Part shown: positions 25,412 to 38,590 of the stretch, piece by piece
Layout of the letters: each line of letters opens with the position of its first letter
How positions within the stretch are numbered: position 1 is the first letter of the stretch
From: Hermodice carunculata
Lineage: Eukaryota; Annelida; Polychaeta; Eunicida; Amphinomidae
Length of the DNA: 64,000 bases
NCBI GenBank assembly: GCA_964020975.1
Contig: OZ026623.1
Coordinates: 74,492,785 to 74,556,784 of the forward strand
Direction: 5' to 3'
The notes under the pieces: generated by a model
What the model saw: the letters and a program-made list of their open reading frames with translations, nothing else
Told to the model about the DNA's origin: nothing
The model's database searches: none
Made by a program: the position numbers and the translations under genes

Positions 25412-28400
25412 CTAGTACAGTGCCCTAATGAATCTGAGTAATTTAGATAAATGGCCTTTTGGTAATGTCCCATGCACCAAGGGATTACCCAGAGATCCTA
25501 ATGGAAGAATAATTACACCTAGCCAATGTGACGTTTGATCTGAGAGTATCCGTTCTGATTGGCTCAGTGCAATAGTCATTATTATCGGAATATTTAAAGC
25601 AGATACATTTAACAACAAAAATGTTGTTTTAATGAATACCATTTTGTGCATATGGGCACGGCCACTTCTTTTTTGACTAATAAAAACTGAAATTAAGCAG
25701 CTTATGTTGCCAATCAGCGTCACGAGATATACGAGTAGAATTAATATAAGATGTGTAAGAGAAGCAAAATGTTGAACGTTCTTCTTTGTATATGATACAA
25801 AGGATAGACAAACATTTGACACAATTGGTGCTGTGCAATAGAGGGAAGAAATAGCAATACTAATGAAAAATACACAAAGTACAATGACTTGTATGATTAC
25901 CTTTGAAAATGGCTGGACTTTAAATATGAGCACCAATCCAACAAAGCGATCAACTGTTATTACGCACGTAAGGAGCTGTGAATACAGATGGGAAAATGAA
26001 GAAACGAAAGCTGCTATTCTACACCAAAAGCTGTATAGCCAATCATGTGAATAAACTGCATAGAGTTTACCATATTTTCTATCAGAAGCTAACAGAATTG
26101 TCAGATACACTGCCATAAGGAGATCGGAAATGGCTACAGAAGTTTTAAGACATTGTTGAACTTCAGAGCCGGCAGTTTTGTAAAAAATGGTGATAGTCAA
26201 AACGAGTATATTTGCAAAACCACAGCAACACATGGCAAACCATGCATAGTATAACAGCCAAGTCTGTGGAATCAGTCGGGAACATGCTGTTCTCTTAGTT
26301 TGCTCAAATATACAAAACTGTGGTTTCAAAGCCAGACAACATAATTTGTAGTCGGTCACATGCAAGAACACTAAGTTAACAAGTGTGTCGAAAGCTTTTC
26401 CATTGATCCATTGTATTGGATTGTTACCCAGATGCAATATTGTGAGTTGTTTCATACCATAAAATGTTTTATCTGAAATTGTATTAATTAAATTGTTTGA
26501 CAAATCAAGGTAATCAATCAGAGGATGAGGACCAAACATGTCACCAGAAAATATGGACAATTTTGTGGCGTTCAGCCTTAGATCCCTTAATGTATTTGCT
26601 GAGAAGAATGCATATAGAGAGATGTGTATTATTGGATTGCCACACAGCACCAGAGTGTGTAGGTTGTGCAGCCCACTAAACATGGATCTGCTCAAAGTGC
26701 ATATATTGTTGTACCCTACATGGCAATAATATAGAGAAGGGAATCTTTGCAGAAAGCCAGGTCGCAATTTGTGTATCCCCGTGTGAGATAAGTCGAGGTA
26801 AAACAAAAAGTATAGCCTTGTTTTAACCAACTGAGGGGCGTAAAAGGGCAATTCATTGTATATAACCACCATATATCGGAGATATTCTGATAGAATTGGT
26901 AGCTGTTCTAAGCTCTGTCGGACGCAGTGAATTGTAAATCCTTTGCAGTTGCACCTTTGTGGACATTTCATCAAACCACACAGTTCCTCATCATCTTTTG
27001 TACCAAAACAGTGTATTATCCCGTCACAAACTTCGGTTGGATGTATACACGTTTTCTTGTTTTTGCATCGGAAATGGTAGCGACAAATCAAGTCGGAGCA
27101 AGCATTTTCTTCCATACACCTTGAGCAATCACATACATCATTGCATATCATCCGTACCGGAATACAGTAGGATTGCGGACATTTAAACATTCCAGAGCAC
27201 TCTATGTCCCCACAGTGCAAGAGATGTTGACCATTGGCACAGTACAAAAGTGAGCCTGAAACATCCCGATCATAAATACAAAGTTGACCCCTAAAATAGC
27301 ATTGTGAATTAACTTTATCATCACATGGCAACCAGTGCTTGTTTTTACATCCAGGCGGCAAAATAAGGCCCATTGGATAAAAAGAAGAAGGTGATGTGTG
27401 AATTCGTAATATTTGAACCGTGTTTCTTGAGCTTTGTTTATTCCGTACAAGTATTTGGTTTTTAACACTTAAACAATGATACGTTTCATCACTTCCGTCC
27501 TGACAATCATTAAAATTATTACATACTTTCGAAAATGGTATACAAGCTCCAAATGTGCATTGAAAATACATTGGTCTACAAATACAATTGATTGTCTGAC
27601 AATCACTGAAGCAGCTCGAGAAAGAAGCGTTGGTATAATGGAAATAGATGCAAACCGAGTTACATTTTAGTTCATCTGATCCATCTTGGCAATCTAATAT
27701 TCCATCACATTGGTGGTGCTCCCAAATGCATTCCGCACTTCCACAGTGAAACTGTGATATGCCACATGGTAACGTTATGTATTTTTTAGGTAACTGGCAC
27801 AGAAAGTCAGTTTTATGATGAGGCACTACTGTTGCCCAATGGAAGTCAAAACCGATTGGTAGCAAAGCGTGAGGATACGCATAAAAAAAGCTCTGGTAAT
27901 CAAGTAAACTTTGAACAAACACAAAAGGCTTGATCATAGCAAATACAAACGTACCATTAATCTTTACGGAAATTAATGTATAAAATGTTTGGGAAAACCA
28001 CTGCCAAAGCTTGATCAACTGTAAAAAATATGTAGACCCATTTTCTTCGAACTTAACAACATCATGCCGATACCTTAACATTTCATTTAATTTTGGTATG
28101 TTTTGTTCTGAGGGAAAACCGTCATCCATCGTATATGCATGCATCAGTGGTTTAGTTAATATCCAATTATTCCATATCTTGTTTACATACATAATTAGCT
28201 CCAACGAAACTTGAGCAACCTTTTTGCAAGATTGTGGGAGATATATTGCCGTTTCTGAATTAAACGACAAATGAGGTGATTCTTGAATTATGAAACAGTT
28301 TTCTGCCAAAGATGTCCAAAACTTCGGACATGCTGAAAAATTACTGATAAAACGTCCGATAGTGGCCTTGGAATAAGGCTTCCTTTGACAAATGATATTT

Positions 28401-28669
28401 GAAATGACATACTTGTCAGTACATTTTATGGCTGCCCAGATTGAACTTTGTGTTTTCTCCGTAAACACAATAGCTGCACATAAATGACTCTCTTTGTTGT
28501 GAGGTAATGTACTGGAAAATACGTTTAATGCACTAGTATGTTCTGTACCACCAGATTGATATTTCAGGCTCCTCAGATCAATCCGTGTTGGTGCCCACTC
28601 CGAATAGGTCATTGGGGATCCATTGATCCACTCCCATTGTTTGTGCTGGAATAATACCATGGTCAACCC
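25412..28669 (-). CDS. GRL101-like / type C LGR GPCR, downstream exon (CTLD half, LDLa, LRR, 7TM)
   Basis: One open frame of about 1,085 codons. Residues 10-95 form the C-terminal half of a CTLD: WEWINGSPMTYSEW, then C63, C82 and C93. A WAP in place of EPN/QPD argues against classical sugar binding. Residues 113-295 resemble a degenerate second CTLD. LDLa modules lie at 301-335 and 362-398 (CDGILDCQDGSDE, CQDGSDE), with weaker ones at 486-523 and 525-563. An LRR N-cap (CPQRCNCKGFTIHC) lies at 568-581 and six to seven LRRs at 615-775. Seven helices span 804-1067: GFANILVL in TM1, SDLL in TM2, VDRF in place of DRY, ALNIP in TM6 and NPLVH in place of NPxxY. The tail is short. The family consists of surface receptors of the relaxin-receptor-like LGR group; the ligand is unknown. 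A stop codon lies ten codons upstream of the first ATG, and the frame starts at an AG acceptor (28,670-28,671), so this is a downstream exon and not a full gene. Confidence 0.9.
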   Translation of the reverse strand, partial: GLTMVLFQHKQWEWINGSPMTYSEWAPTRIDLRSLKYQSGGTEHTSALNVFSSTLPHNKESHLCAAIVFTEKTQSSIWAAIKCTDKYVISNIICQRKPYSKATIGRFISNFSACPKFWTSLAENCFIIQESPHLSFNSETAIYLPQSCKKVAQVSLELIMYVNKIWNNWILTKPLMHAYTMDDGFPSEQNIPKLNEMLRYRHDVVKFEENGSTYFLQLIKLWQWFSQTFYTLISVKINGTFVFAMIKPFVFVQSLLDYQSFFYAYPHALLPIGFDFHWATVVPHHKTDFLCQLPKKYITLPCGISQFHCGSAECIWEHHQCDGILDCQDGSDELKCNSVCIYFHYTNASFSSCFSDCQTINCICRPMYFQCTFGACIPFSKVCNNFNDCQDGSDETYHCLSVKNQILVRNKQSSRNTVQILRIHTSPSSFYPMGLILPPGCKNKHWLPCDDKVNSQCYFRGQLCIYDRDVSGSLLYCANGQHLLHCGDIECSGMFKCPQSYCIPVRMICNDVCDCSRCMEENACSDLICRYHFRCKNKKTCIHPTEVCDGIIHCFGTKDDEELCGLMKCPQRCNCKGFTIHCVRQSLEQLPILSEYLRYMVVIYNELPFYAPQLVKTRLYFLFYLDLSHTGIHKLRPGFLQRFPSLYYCHVGYNNICTLSRSMFSGLHNLHTLVLCGNPIIHISLYAFFSANTLRDLRLNATKLSIFSGDMFGPHPLIDYLDLSNNLINTISDKTFYGMKQLTILHLGNNPIQWINGKAFDTLVNLVFLHVTDYKLCCLALKPQFCIFEQTKRTACSRLIPQTWLLYYAWFAMCCCGFANILVLTITIFYKTAGSEVQQCLKTSVAISDLLMAVYLTILLASDRKYGKLYAVYSHDWLYSFWCRIAAFVSSFSHLYSQLLTCVITVDRFVGLVLIFKVQPFSKVIIQVIVLCVFFISIAISSLYCTAPIVSNVCLSFVSYTKKNVQHFASLTHLILILLVYLVTLIGNISCLISVFISQKRSGRAHMHKMVFIKTTFLLLNVSALNIPIIMTIALSQSERILSDQTSHWLGVIILPLGSLGNPLVHGTLPKGHLSKLLRFIRALY

Positions 28670-28699
28670 CTTGGCAATTACAGCAAAAGTTTATATCTG

Positions 28700-30825
28700 A
28701 ATTTTACACTCGTGGCAGAATTAGAATTATCACTTCGAACCATATGTACCATAAATAGAACTCACTTTCATCAAAATACCAGCAGGTACAACAAATAAAT
28801 AAGGATTTCATTGACAACTTTAAGGAGCTCTATTTTTGAAAATCACGTGAAACACAAGTGATGGGAAAACTGGTCAGTCGATCACCAATCTAGCGCTGGA
28901 ATGGTTAAATTTACCTTGACGTCCATTCAGTTGTTGGTTAGCTGAGCAAAGATCTATAGCATCGATGTGCAACTGCTGTCCAGAGAGAGCATCAGTGAGA
29001 GTGAATAAATGATTGTTTATAACTGCACAATCCGTACATGCTCAACATGTTTGCTTTTGTTTTCAGAGTAAAAGGAAGATGTTATGCAACTGCTCAAATT
29101 AGCGTTACAAACTTTCCTTAGTAAAGAAAATTCAGTTTTCCATTTTTATTTGTTAATACTTTCGTGTCTATATTATGTGATCTATAGAACGTGTATTGCA
29201 GAAAGGGTACATACCTAACTTGTCCAGTTTTTTTTTCTAGGTCTGAAATAAAAGACACTTACACAAAGGAACGTGTCTGAAGGGGTCAGATTAATATTCC
29301 CTCAAATAAAGGCACACCAAAATATTAAACTACTACTACAAATACTGAAAAGTTTGTTATTGCTGTGGTTAAAATGCAAATTTATTAGGTCACTATTTGC
29401 GAGTATAACGTCTGGTCTACGATGTCAAAGGCCGTTTGGTATTTGCACTTTTAGAATGAATGCACATGTGTAACAGATTTAGAAAAAAATCGGCTTCATG
29501 GTTATGCAATTTGCTAGGGTCTATACAACCCGAATCAGCAATTTCATTGAGCATGCAGTCCCAAGGCAAATGCAAGACGGGTTGTTTGTTAAAGGTTCTA
29601 ACTTACAGTTATTTCTATAGTTCCAAGGGGTGGTTCCAAAGGCAAAATATGGTTCTGCATACTGTCATCCAGAAAAATGGGTATACTGAATACATTTCTG
29701 TGTTTTTGGCCACATGAAGACTATCCTGTGTCAAATTGAGTAAATGCATTGAGACATTAAGTGATTTTTAATTGTTGAATCCCGCTTTGTTTTCCCCCTT
29801 TCTCTGGGCAAATCCCACAACGTGTGGAATCCTTTCATGCATGCTTTACTGCAGATTGCAGACTTGCCACGAAGGGGCAGTTTTAAAACAAATTACACGA
29901 GCCCAACTTCAAGTACAGCAATTTGTAACTTCAGGGCCATGTGAATGTGACATACACGATATTACTGCTTATGATATGCCCCCAGAAAATGGAAATTTGG
30001 TCATGGGCTACTTCCAGACCTCTTTAACAGAACCTAGAACCACTTCCAAATGCATGCCCATGCTGACTCGGAGTGAGTAGATTTTTTAGTGGCAAACTCT
30101 CACGTTGTAAGAGCGGCTGTCAATTAGGACCACTGGCCAGGTCCCTTTCACAGGCCGCATTTGAATTTGTGCTTATTTATGGCAGAACAAAATTATTATT
30201 ATTATTTTTTCTTTTTTGCAATCACATGTTTCAGAATGGGACATAAGAATAAAATTGTCCTTGCAGCATTTGTGTTATAGCTTCTGTTACAAAAGTACCT
30301 ACTTACGCTGATAGTGAAATAGATACTTGCATTATTTGGGTAGGATACATATTCGTGCTTGAACATTCGATATTTTGACTTAATTTCAGAAATCTTTAAG
30401 TTTAGAGTCAGCGTTATCACAACTACAAAATGAGATATAAAAGTTATTCACAATTTAGCCAATTTCGAGCTTGAGGATGCACTCTGAATGTCTTAACTTT
30501 GTTAAACACCTTTATTCTTAAAATGTATTTGAATGTCTTTATGTCCCACTGTTCACAGAGTCTGTAATTTGCAATAGTAAATACATATTCAGCCAACATC
30601 AGTTATTTTTGAGAGAGAAACTGTACGCCAAGTGGGGATATTCAAATAATGGTCCTGCTGGGCTTAGTGTACCTATTGACATCATTTTTTTTATTTGCTG
30701 TGCTGTGGGTTTTGATATCAAAAATAACTTAAGACGACCAATTGACTAGCCCTCGAAGACACCATGATATCTGGATATTGTGCACGCTTACATTAATTAC
30801 TTTAATATCTGGTTAATATTTTCAT
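28700..30825. other. Intronic stretch without recognised features
   Basis: I see no conserved coding sequence. A short open frame at 29,772-30,080 has no recognisable domain. Confidence 0.45.
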
Positions 30826-30829
30826 TGCA

Positions 30830-31007
30830 TTCTCTTGACATAAATTCTAAAGACATTCATTCTTTTCTGATTTGCCCTGCAATTCTACCTACTGTTAATA
30901 TCAAAAGATTATTAGAAAGTTTGGCCACAATAACTTAGTTTTTAGAGTTGTCTCTTTTGCTACTTAACTTTATCTTTTGGCATCTTTCTGTTTTAATATT
31001 CACTATC
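30830..31007 (+). repeat. Interspersed repeat, copy B, left fragment
   Basis: This is collinear with part of the repeat at 2,080-3,215. It is cut at 31,007 by the BEL element and resumes at 41,079. The last five bases, CTATC (31,003-31,007), are the target duplication. Confidence 0.75.
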
Positions 31008-31988
31008 TGTCAGATATAGGTAGATCTGATTTTGGATTAAGCATAGGGCTTTAGTGTCATTTCATTGTTAGGTCATAAATTTATCCGTGCACCCATATTA
31101 TAGCATGCACATATTGTAGCGAGTTGTTAAATTTGTGTTTTGTTCTGGTATGATTGCACGATTGTCATTTCAGTCAGCCCATTAGGTGCCACAGTTTGTA
31201 TCGAGGTCGGTCTGGTACAATTCCGTTCTTCCGTCCATTCATTAATAGCATTGTCCTATGTGAAATCCAGCCTATTTAGGTTAAGTCATTTGCATATCAT
31301 TATAAGCTCAGGAAGGTCCGACAGGGTTTATATGGAAAGAATGTTGTTTTACCAGTTTGAGTTGATTGGGGGTGGTTTCCTGGTATATAGGTAGTGGTGC
31401 AAGCCGGTTTCGTCCTTGCCCCATAACATCTTGAAGGATTGAGACACCTATTTCTTGGGACCGGCTCTGGGCAAGCAGCCTGCCCATTTTATAATGCTAG
31501 GTCTTTGGCATTATTCTACTGTCCACATGTCAACTATATACTCAAGGTTTCGAAGCTTATTGTAAGTATGGTCGGATATTATTTCGATTTTGATAGTCCG
31601 TGAGCTTTGTTGTGCATATTGATAGCAGTTTTGTGAATTATTGAGGGTCAAGACTTAGTTTGTCCACTGTAATTTTAGCGACTTCAAACCCAAAGGAATA
31701 GGGCTTACCGGTGATATCTGTGCTGAACATGGGGCAATATCATATACAGCCTTAGGACGCCAAATTTAATTGGTAAGTTTAATGAAAGAGCTAAATTGGT
31801 ATAGACAAATAATAATGCTAAGACTTGTGCTTTATAGTAATGAATAATTTTAATGTCATGTAAAATGCATTCATATATGCTACGCAGGCATGTATCCGCA
31901 ATTGCTGAACAGGTGTATATATATACAGTGCATGAAGTTCATGTAAGAAATATATTATCAAGTATAAAGCGGATTATAAACAGAGTAG

Positions 31989-32049
<61 letters not shown>

Positions 32050-32914
32050 GCTGACATGCTTAGTATAAGTATAAAATGCATTATGTGGTTCAAAAAGTGT
32101 GCAGTATATACATTGTACGCGAGAAATGGTAATTATGTTGTTAGAATATTATATATTTGCATGATTGGTAAATGTGTTTATCAATAAGGAGAAAAGAAAA
32201 TGTTTGTTAGTAAAAGCAAACAGAGAAAGTAAGTTGATAGTAAGAATGAGGATAAACCGCGAAGTGAGAGGGAGTAAATTGCTAATAAAAATGAGCACAG
32301 GTCGTGTACCGAAAAGACGTGAAGGTAGACAGCCTAATCTAGAGTGTGGTTTCCATGTGTTAATTCATGGATTTCTCAATAGACGGCGTTTACATCGGCA
32401 GGCATTACTTGCCATTCGTATGCAAATATCAAATCTTATATGTTTGTAAAAGAAAAGTAGTTGAAAAGTGCTTGAAAATTTGAAAAGCTTTAAAAACGCT
32501 TGTATAAGCGTGTGCATGGAAATTGGTATGTGAACGATGGAAATAATAGAACGGAAAGTTGGCAAAGTTAAAGGTTTAAAATAAGAAAGGTAAATTGATA
32601 TGGTTAAAAGGTATAATATTTTTGGTATATGATACATTGTAAAATTATAGTTAAGACTATACATATAAGTGTGTTAAATGTTTGATACAGATGTGATACA
32701 TCATGTTAATAATAGTTATGGTACTTATTTTCAGTGTATGTATCCATGCATTCATGCAACCAGTAAGTATCAGCGAATTGTAAATCTAGGAAGGAACCTG
32801 GATGGCTTTGCTGTATATTGGCGATTGATTCCATGGGTTCAATAAACATATGGCACCTATCGGCAAAACAAGAAGTCTTCGGTTTTTTGTTGCGTACCGT
32901 CCATGTATATCACA
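31008..32914 (+). repeat. 5' LTR of the BEL/Pao element
   Basis: Same length as the 3' LTR and closely similar to it. It holds a (TA)n run at about 31,990-32,046 and an AATAAA signal at about 32,840, near its end. Short reading frames inside occur in both LTRs and are not genes. Confidence 0.93.
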
Positions 32915-33420
32915 GAAGATACACAATTAAATAGTCAAGGGGGCTATATCAACGTTGGAACTTTCTGCCTGTGAGAAGCTGGCGTTATGTTGCCATGCGT
33001 CGTAAGTCTACGCGAGGTTAACAAGCATCCTAAGGGACTCTGACATGCATCGCAAGTGGCTCTGACATGCGTCGTAAGTCTACGCGAGGTTAACATGCAT
33101 CGTAAGGGACTCTGACATGCATTGCAAGTAATCCAAGGAGTGACACCGTGTTACATTTATGGACAGTTACCTAGTTAAGCAGGGCTATATCAGGAATACT
33201 ACGGAAGGTCCATATTCAGTACTGATATGTGTGAGTAAAAAAAATGATTTGCTCGTCAGAGTATCGAGGTATATATGTACATGTAGGTATATGGTCACAA
33301 TATAAGATTTGGATAACATCTTTCTTTCAGGGGAAATAGTACATCATTTATGCATTGTTGCTGTGATATTCAGCTACTTTCATTTTTTGGCTATTATATG
33401 TTTGGCGATAAACATCACCA
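32915..33420 (+). other. Untranslated leader of the BEL/Pao element
   Basis: This region precedes the gag-like region. It contains a small repeat at about 32,990-33,130 built from GACATGCATCG and TAAGTCTACGCGAGGTTAAC words. I could not assign a primer-binding site with confidence. Confidence 0.6.
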
Positions 33421-36400
33421 TGGCTACTGTTTCTGAATTGAAAGATAGTCGTAAAACCGCCAAATCTAAAGTCTAAAATTGCGAATCAAATTTCTTGTAT
33501 CGTCGCAGAGGGTGATACTACAGAGTTGATACCAGACTTAAGATCAAAGTTAAAGCAGGCATTTATGATTTTTTTAGATTTGCATGATCAAGTGGTAAAC
33601 AAGGATAAAGATACAGATGTTGGGGTACATGATGAATATTATGACCAAGTGCATACCAGATATACTGATGCATTGTCTAAGTCTAGTAGTCTTAAATCAC
33701 AAGTTTCGGCTACAAAAGTTCAAGCTGAAGAGTTGCCTATTACATCAAGTGAAACGGTTCGTTTACTTTCTTTAACCAAAATTGAGCTTGAAGTGTTCTC
33801 AGGAGGAGCATTGTCTTATCATACCTTCATTCGCTCTTTAAAGGCTAATGTAGAGAATTTATGCACCGATTATGATTCAAGAATGGCAAGGTTACAACAA
33901 TACACATCTGGAGAAGCTAAAGATGCTATTCAGAGTGCTGTGTTTATAGGTGGTAAAAGAGGTTATGAACAAGCGTTAGGTACGCTAGAATCATTGTTTG
34001 GTTCAAAACATAAGGTGACGCAAGACACAATCAAATCCTTGAGAGCTGATAAGTTGGTTAAAACACCTAAAGATATGAGATCGTTGTGTCATGAGTTGAG
34101 ATATGCTTATCAAGTGTTAGAGCATATTGATGCGTTACATGAGCTCAACACACAAGTCATCATATTTGGCATAATGTCTCGCTTACCTACATGGGTACAG
34201 AATAGATGGGATAAAGAAGAGCTTAAAAGTAAGAAATCGTCTGGTTGTTATCTCAAGTTTGATAACTTATGCAAATTTGTTGAAGACGTGAGTAATGAGA
34301 TGGACGATCCTTTGTACGGAAGTATAGCTAGAAAAGAGCATATGCAATCTTACAAAAGGGTTGTTAGTCATGGTTTGACACACTTGAAACACGAAGAAAG
34401 TGTAAGTGATTGCCAGCAAACGCCTACAGTTAGGCCTAAAAACAAATCAGGTGGAAAAGGTGCAAACAATTCGAAATCAAAAAGGAATTTGAATTCTAAT
34501 GCTTCAGCGATTGCGGATGATTCACAGCCTATGCGCAAAACATGCATATTGTGCAAGCGATCATATTATCTTATTAGGTGCGCTGAATTCAAAGAGTTCA
34601 GTATTCCTGACAGGCTAGCATTTGTTGACAAGCACAAGTTGTGCCATAATTGCTTTCGAAACAATCATGCTATCAAAGATTGCAAAAGTTCAAATAGATG
34701 TTTTTGCTGTGGAAAATTGCATTCTGCACTTTTGCATACCGATTTGACATCTACAACGGCTACAAATACAACTAATTGTTTTATGCCTATTGTTAGAGTT
34801 CAGATTAATGGTAAGTTGTGGATAAATGCTGCTCTCGATACACTGTCTAGTAGTACATTCTGCTCACAGCGATTGGCCGATAAGTTACAATTGAAGGGAG
34901 AACATTATTCATACATACTGAAGACAATGTCAGGCTCTGAGACAAAAGCATTATCACATGTATCTTTTGTAGTTAGTGCATGTTCTGAGAGTATTCACAT
35001 GTCAGGGGTTAAAGTGGTAGATGACATTCCAATTTGTACAGCTGATGTAGATCTAACAAAGTACAAACATCTCCAAGGACTTGATGTTTCTGCGAGTATT
35101 AACTGCAATGAAGTAGATCTGTTTATTGGACAAAATTACAGTGAGGCTTTACTGCCACTGGAGTGTAGACCAGGTCCTCGGGGGAGCCCCTATGGTGTGA
35201 GGTATTTGTTTGGTTGGACTGTACACGGGTGTATACAGGATGTCACAGTTAGTGATGCAGTGATTTGCAATTTCATTTCTACATCCAATGGTACAGTAGG
35301 TTCACCATCAGTGGAACCCATCGCTGATATTAATAAGTTTTGGGATATTGAAAATGTATGTTCAATGCGTCCAGGCATGTCTGCTGAAGACAAAAGAGTG
35401 ATAAATCTGTGGGATAATACATGTAGAAAGGTCAAAGGTCACTATGAGTTGCCAATTCCTTGGAGGGATCCAGAAGAAACCGTGCCTAATAACTTGAGCA
35501 TTGCTATCAAGCGGCTAGAGAATCTTGTGAAGCGTTTAAACAGAGACAATTTGTATAATAGATATGATGAAGAAATATCGAAGTTGCTAGATTCGGAATA
35601 TGCAGAGATTGTTCCTGAAAGTGAAGTTCATGATAGTGAGCGTCGAACATGGTATTTACCGCATCACTGTGTTTTGAATGATAATAAGCCAGGGAAGCTT
35701 AGAGTGGTATTTGATTGTGCAGCCAAGTATGATGGAAAGTCGCTTAATGACAGGTGCATGCAAGGTCCTGATTTGACAAATAAATAACAATTTGTTTTGA
35801 TCCGTTTCCGATTGCATCAATATGCGGTCCAAGGTGATATTACCAGTATGTACAACCAAGTGTTGATTCCACACTGTAACAGAGATGCATTGCGATTTGT
35901 CTGGTACAAGAACGGAAAACTAATTCATATCAGAATGGTATCACATCTGTTTGGAGGGGTTTTTTGTGCCAGCTCGTCAGCTTATGCGTTGTGTAAGACC
36001 GTGATTGACAATCCACATGCTGACCCAATTGTCAAGCAGGCAATTTTGAAGGCCATGTATGTTGACGACTTGACCGTATCGGTAGCTAGCGTTGACGAGG
36101 CTTACAAAATTATTACTGGTGTGCCAGCCGTGTTGAGTACAGGAGGATTCCATCTTGCTAAATTTGCTGTCAACGATGAAAATATTATGCAGGAGATTCC
36201 CATAAGTCAAAGGGCAAGCGATGTCCATGATTTTTCAGATGATAGTGTCTGTAGAGCGTTAGGGGTTAAATGGAGAATTAAAGGTGATGAATTCTATTTT
36301 GAGACGCATACAGAACTAGGTCAGACTATAACACGTAGGATTATGCTCCGTATTATAGCCTCTATATACGATCCTTTGGGACTTGTTTCACCTTGGGTGG

Positions 36401-38590
36401 TGGCTGGGAAGTTGTGTCTTCAACAGGCGACTTGCTTGAATCTGGAATGGGATGAGAACGTACCATTTAGTTTAGCGCAGCAGTGGCAGTCATGGATAAA
36501 ATCGTTAGACAAAATGCATGATCTTACCTTTCCAAGATGTTTGAAGCCTAGTAGTTTCGACAACAGATCTTTCGAGTTTCATATATTTGCTGACGCTAGT
36601 ATGAAGGCCTATGGTGCCTTTGTCTATCTACGGTGCATTAACTTGAAGGGACAAATCAGCTGTGAACTAGTTATGTCCAAGTCACATGTTTGCCCCGCTC
36701 GAAAGACGGTGACCCTAGCTCGTTTGGAACTTCAGGCGGCAAAATGTGCAATTGACCTATTTATCATCATGTCACGTGAGCTTGATCTAGGGGCTGTCGC
36801 AGTATATCTTTGGTCTGACAGCACGATAGTTCCTGGTTACATTAAAAACGAGTCCAGTAGATTTCATATTTTCGTAGCCAATAGAGTGAGTTATATCAGA
36901 GAGAATACACCGCCAAGTAGTTGGAGAAAGGTGACGGGTGATTCAAATCCTGCCAATATGCTGACTAGGCCTAGATTTTTCACTAAGGAAAATTCAGTGG
37001 AGATGTGGCGTAAAGGTCCGTTGTGGTTGAATAAGCCGAATGCATTCTGGAGATCGAGTGATGAAGTGTTTTCGGTAAACAAAGAGGATCCTGAAGTGAA
37101 GCAAGAAATTTGTCATGACTTGCAGGAAACAGGTACATCAAATGACACTTTGCAAAGAATATGTGAGCATTTTTCCGAGTGGCATAAGATCATTAAGTCT
37201 GTAGTGTGGTTGCGCAGATTTATAGATTGGAAATGTAGACACAGGGATATATCAGGTGTACTTTCAGTCGAGGAATTTGAAAAGGCCCACGATGTCATCA
37301 TACGTCATGTTCAGCATGTGTCTTTTCAACGTGAAATCGCTAACCTGAAAGCTGGATTACCGGTGTTGAAGTCTAGCTCAATAGTCAGCCTTAATCCTTT
37401 TTTGGATAAGAAAGGTGTGTTGCGAATTGGAGGGCGTACAGGCATCCATCCAATCCTCATTCCACACAGGCATGTAATAGCTCGTGCTATAGCTAGGTAT
37501 TACCATGTACAGGGACATACTGGTGTCGAATGGACCTTGTCAAATATCTGTGAAAGTTATTGGATGACAAAGGCTAGGGCTGTAGTAAAGAGGATCTTAA
37601 GACAGTGTGTTACCTGCAAAAAGCTATTTGGCAAACCTATCAAACAGTTGATGGCAGACTTGCCTAATGAGAGGATACAACCACATTTGCCAAGCTTTTC
37701 ATATGTAGGAATAGATTGCTTTGGGCCATTCCTCACTAAGTTTTACCGAGGTCAAAGGAAGAGCTACGGTTGCATTTTTACGTGTCTATGTTCAAGGGCA
37801 GTACACATAGAAATGCTTTATTCTCTTGAGGCAGATACTTTTCTGAATGCGCTCAGAAGATTTATCTCTCGTAGAGGTACACCTATCAAAATCTTTTCAG
37901 ATAATGGCACAAATTTTGTTAGAGGTGAGCGTGAGCTTCGACATGCTTTCGAGCATCATGCTAAGAATGCTCTGTTACAAACTTGTACGCCAAAAGCCAT
38001 AGAATGGAAGTTCATTCCTCCTAGGAGTCCACATTATGGCGGAGCTTGGGAAAGGTTGATAGGGGTCATAAAGCGTGTTTTGAAAGTTATCATGCCTCAT
38101 ACCGTTAACCTAACGGATGATATGTTGGCTACATTATTTTGTGAAGTTGAAGCAATTGTCAATGGTAGACCTCTTACTAAGTTGAGCTCTGACCCTAATG
38201 ATTTCACACCACTCACTCCAAGCATGTTGCTAAATTTAAAATCATGTGAAATCCCATCAAGCATAGGAAGCCAATCAGATGCTTATCGTTTGCGGTACAG
38301 GTATATTCAGCATCTCAGTACTTTATTCTGGGACAAGTGGATACGTTTATACCTTCCCACCATAAATACAAGGTCAAAGTGGAGATTTCCTACCTGTAAC
38401 ATACGAGTCGGCGAGTTAGTGCTTATATGTGAAAGTGGTATGCCTAGGAACATTTGGCCATTAGCTATAGTGGATGAGGTTGTCATGTCTAAGGATGGGC
38501 GTGTCAGATCTGCTATTCTCAGGACAAGAGTTAGCAAATTGCATAGGCCTATAACACAAATCGTTCCTTTGGAAGTTGACATTAATTAAA
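33420..38590 (+). pseudogene. Gag-pol region of the BEL/Pao element
   Basis: The parts are in the order typical of BEL/Pao. A gag-like segment (about 33.5-34.5 kb) is followed by Cys/His knuckles (CHNCFRNNHAIKDC and CFCCGKLHSALLH, about 34.6-34.75 kb). A retropepsin-like segment with DTLSS in place of the usual DTG/DSG lies near 34.8-35.2 kb. Reverse transcriptase follows (FGWTVHG entry region, LRVVFDCAAKYDGKSLND, catalytic YVDDL near 36.06 kb). RNase H comes next (FADASMKAYGAF, TLARLELQAAK, LWSDS) and then integrase: an H2C2 zinc motif, IDCFGPF, FSDNGTNF and HYGGAWERLIG. A C-terminal DUF5641-like part closes the region. It is treated as a broken fossil with one to three breaks. Confidence 0.9.

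Noticed and set aside
29772-30080. 102-codon frame as an intronic exon or gene
   Set aside because: No recognisable domain, no supporting splice signals I could trust, and it lies on the strand opposite to the receptor gene.
31140-32450. Short frames within the LTRs as genes
   Set aside because: The same frames occur at the same places in both LTRs and have no domain; they belong to the LTR sequence.
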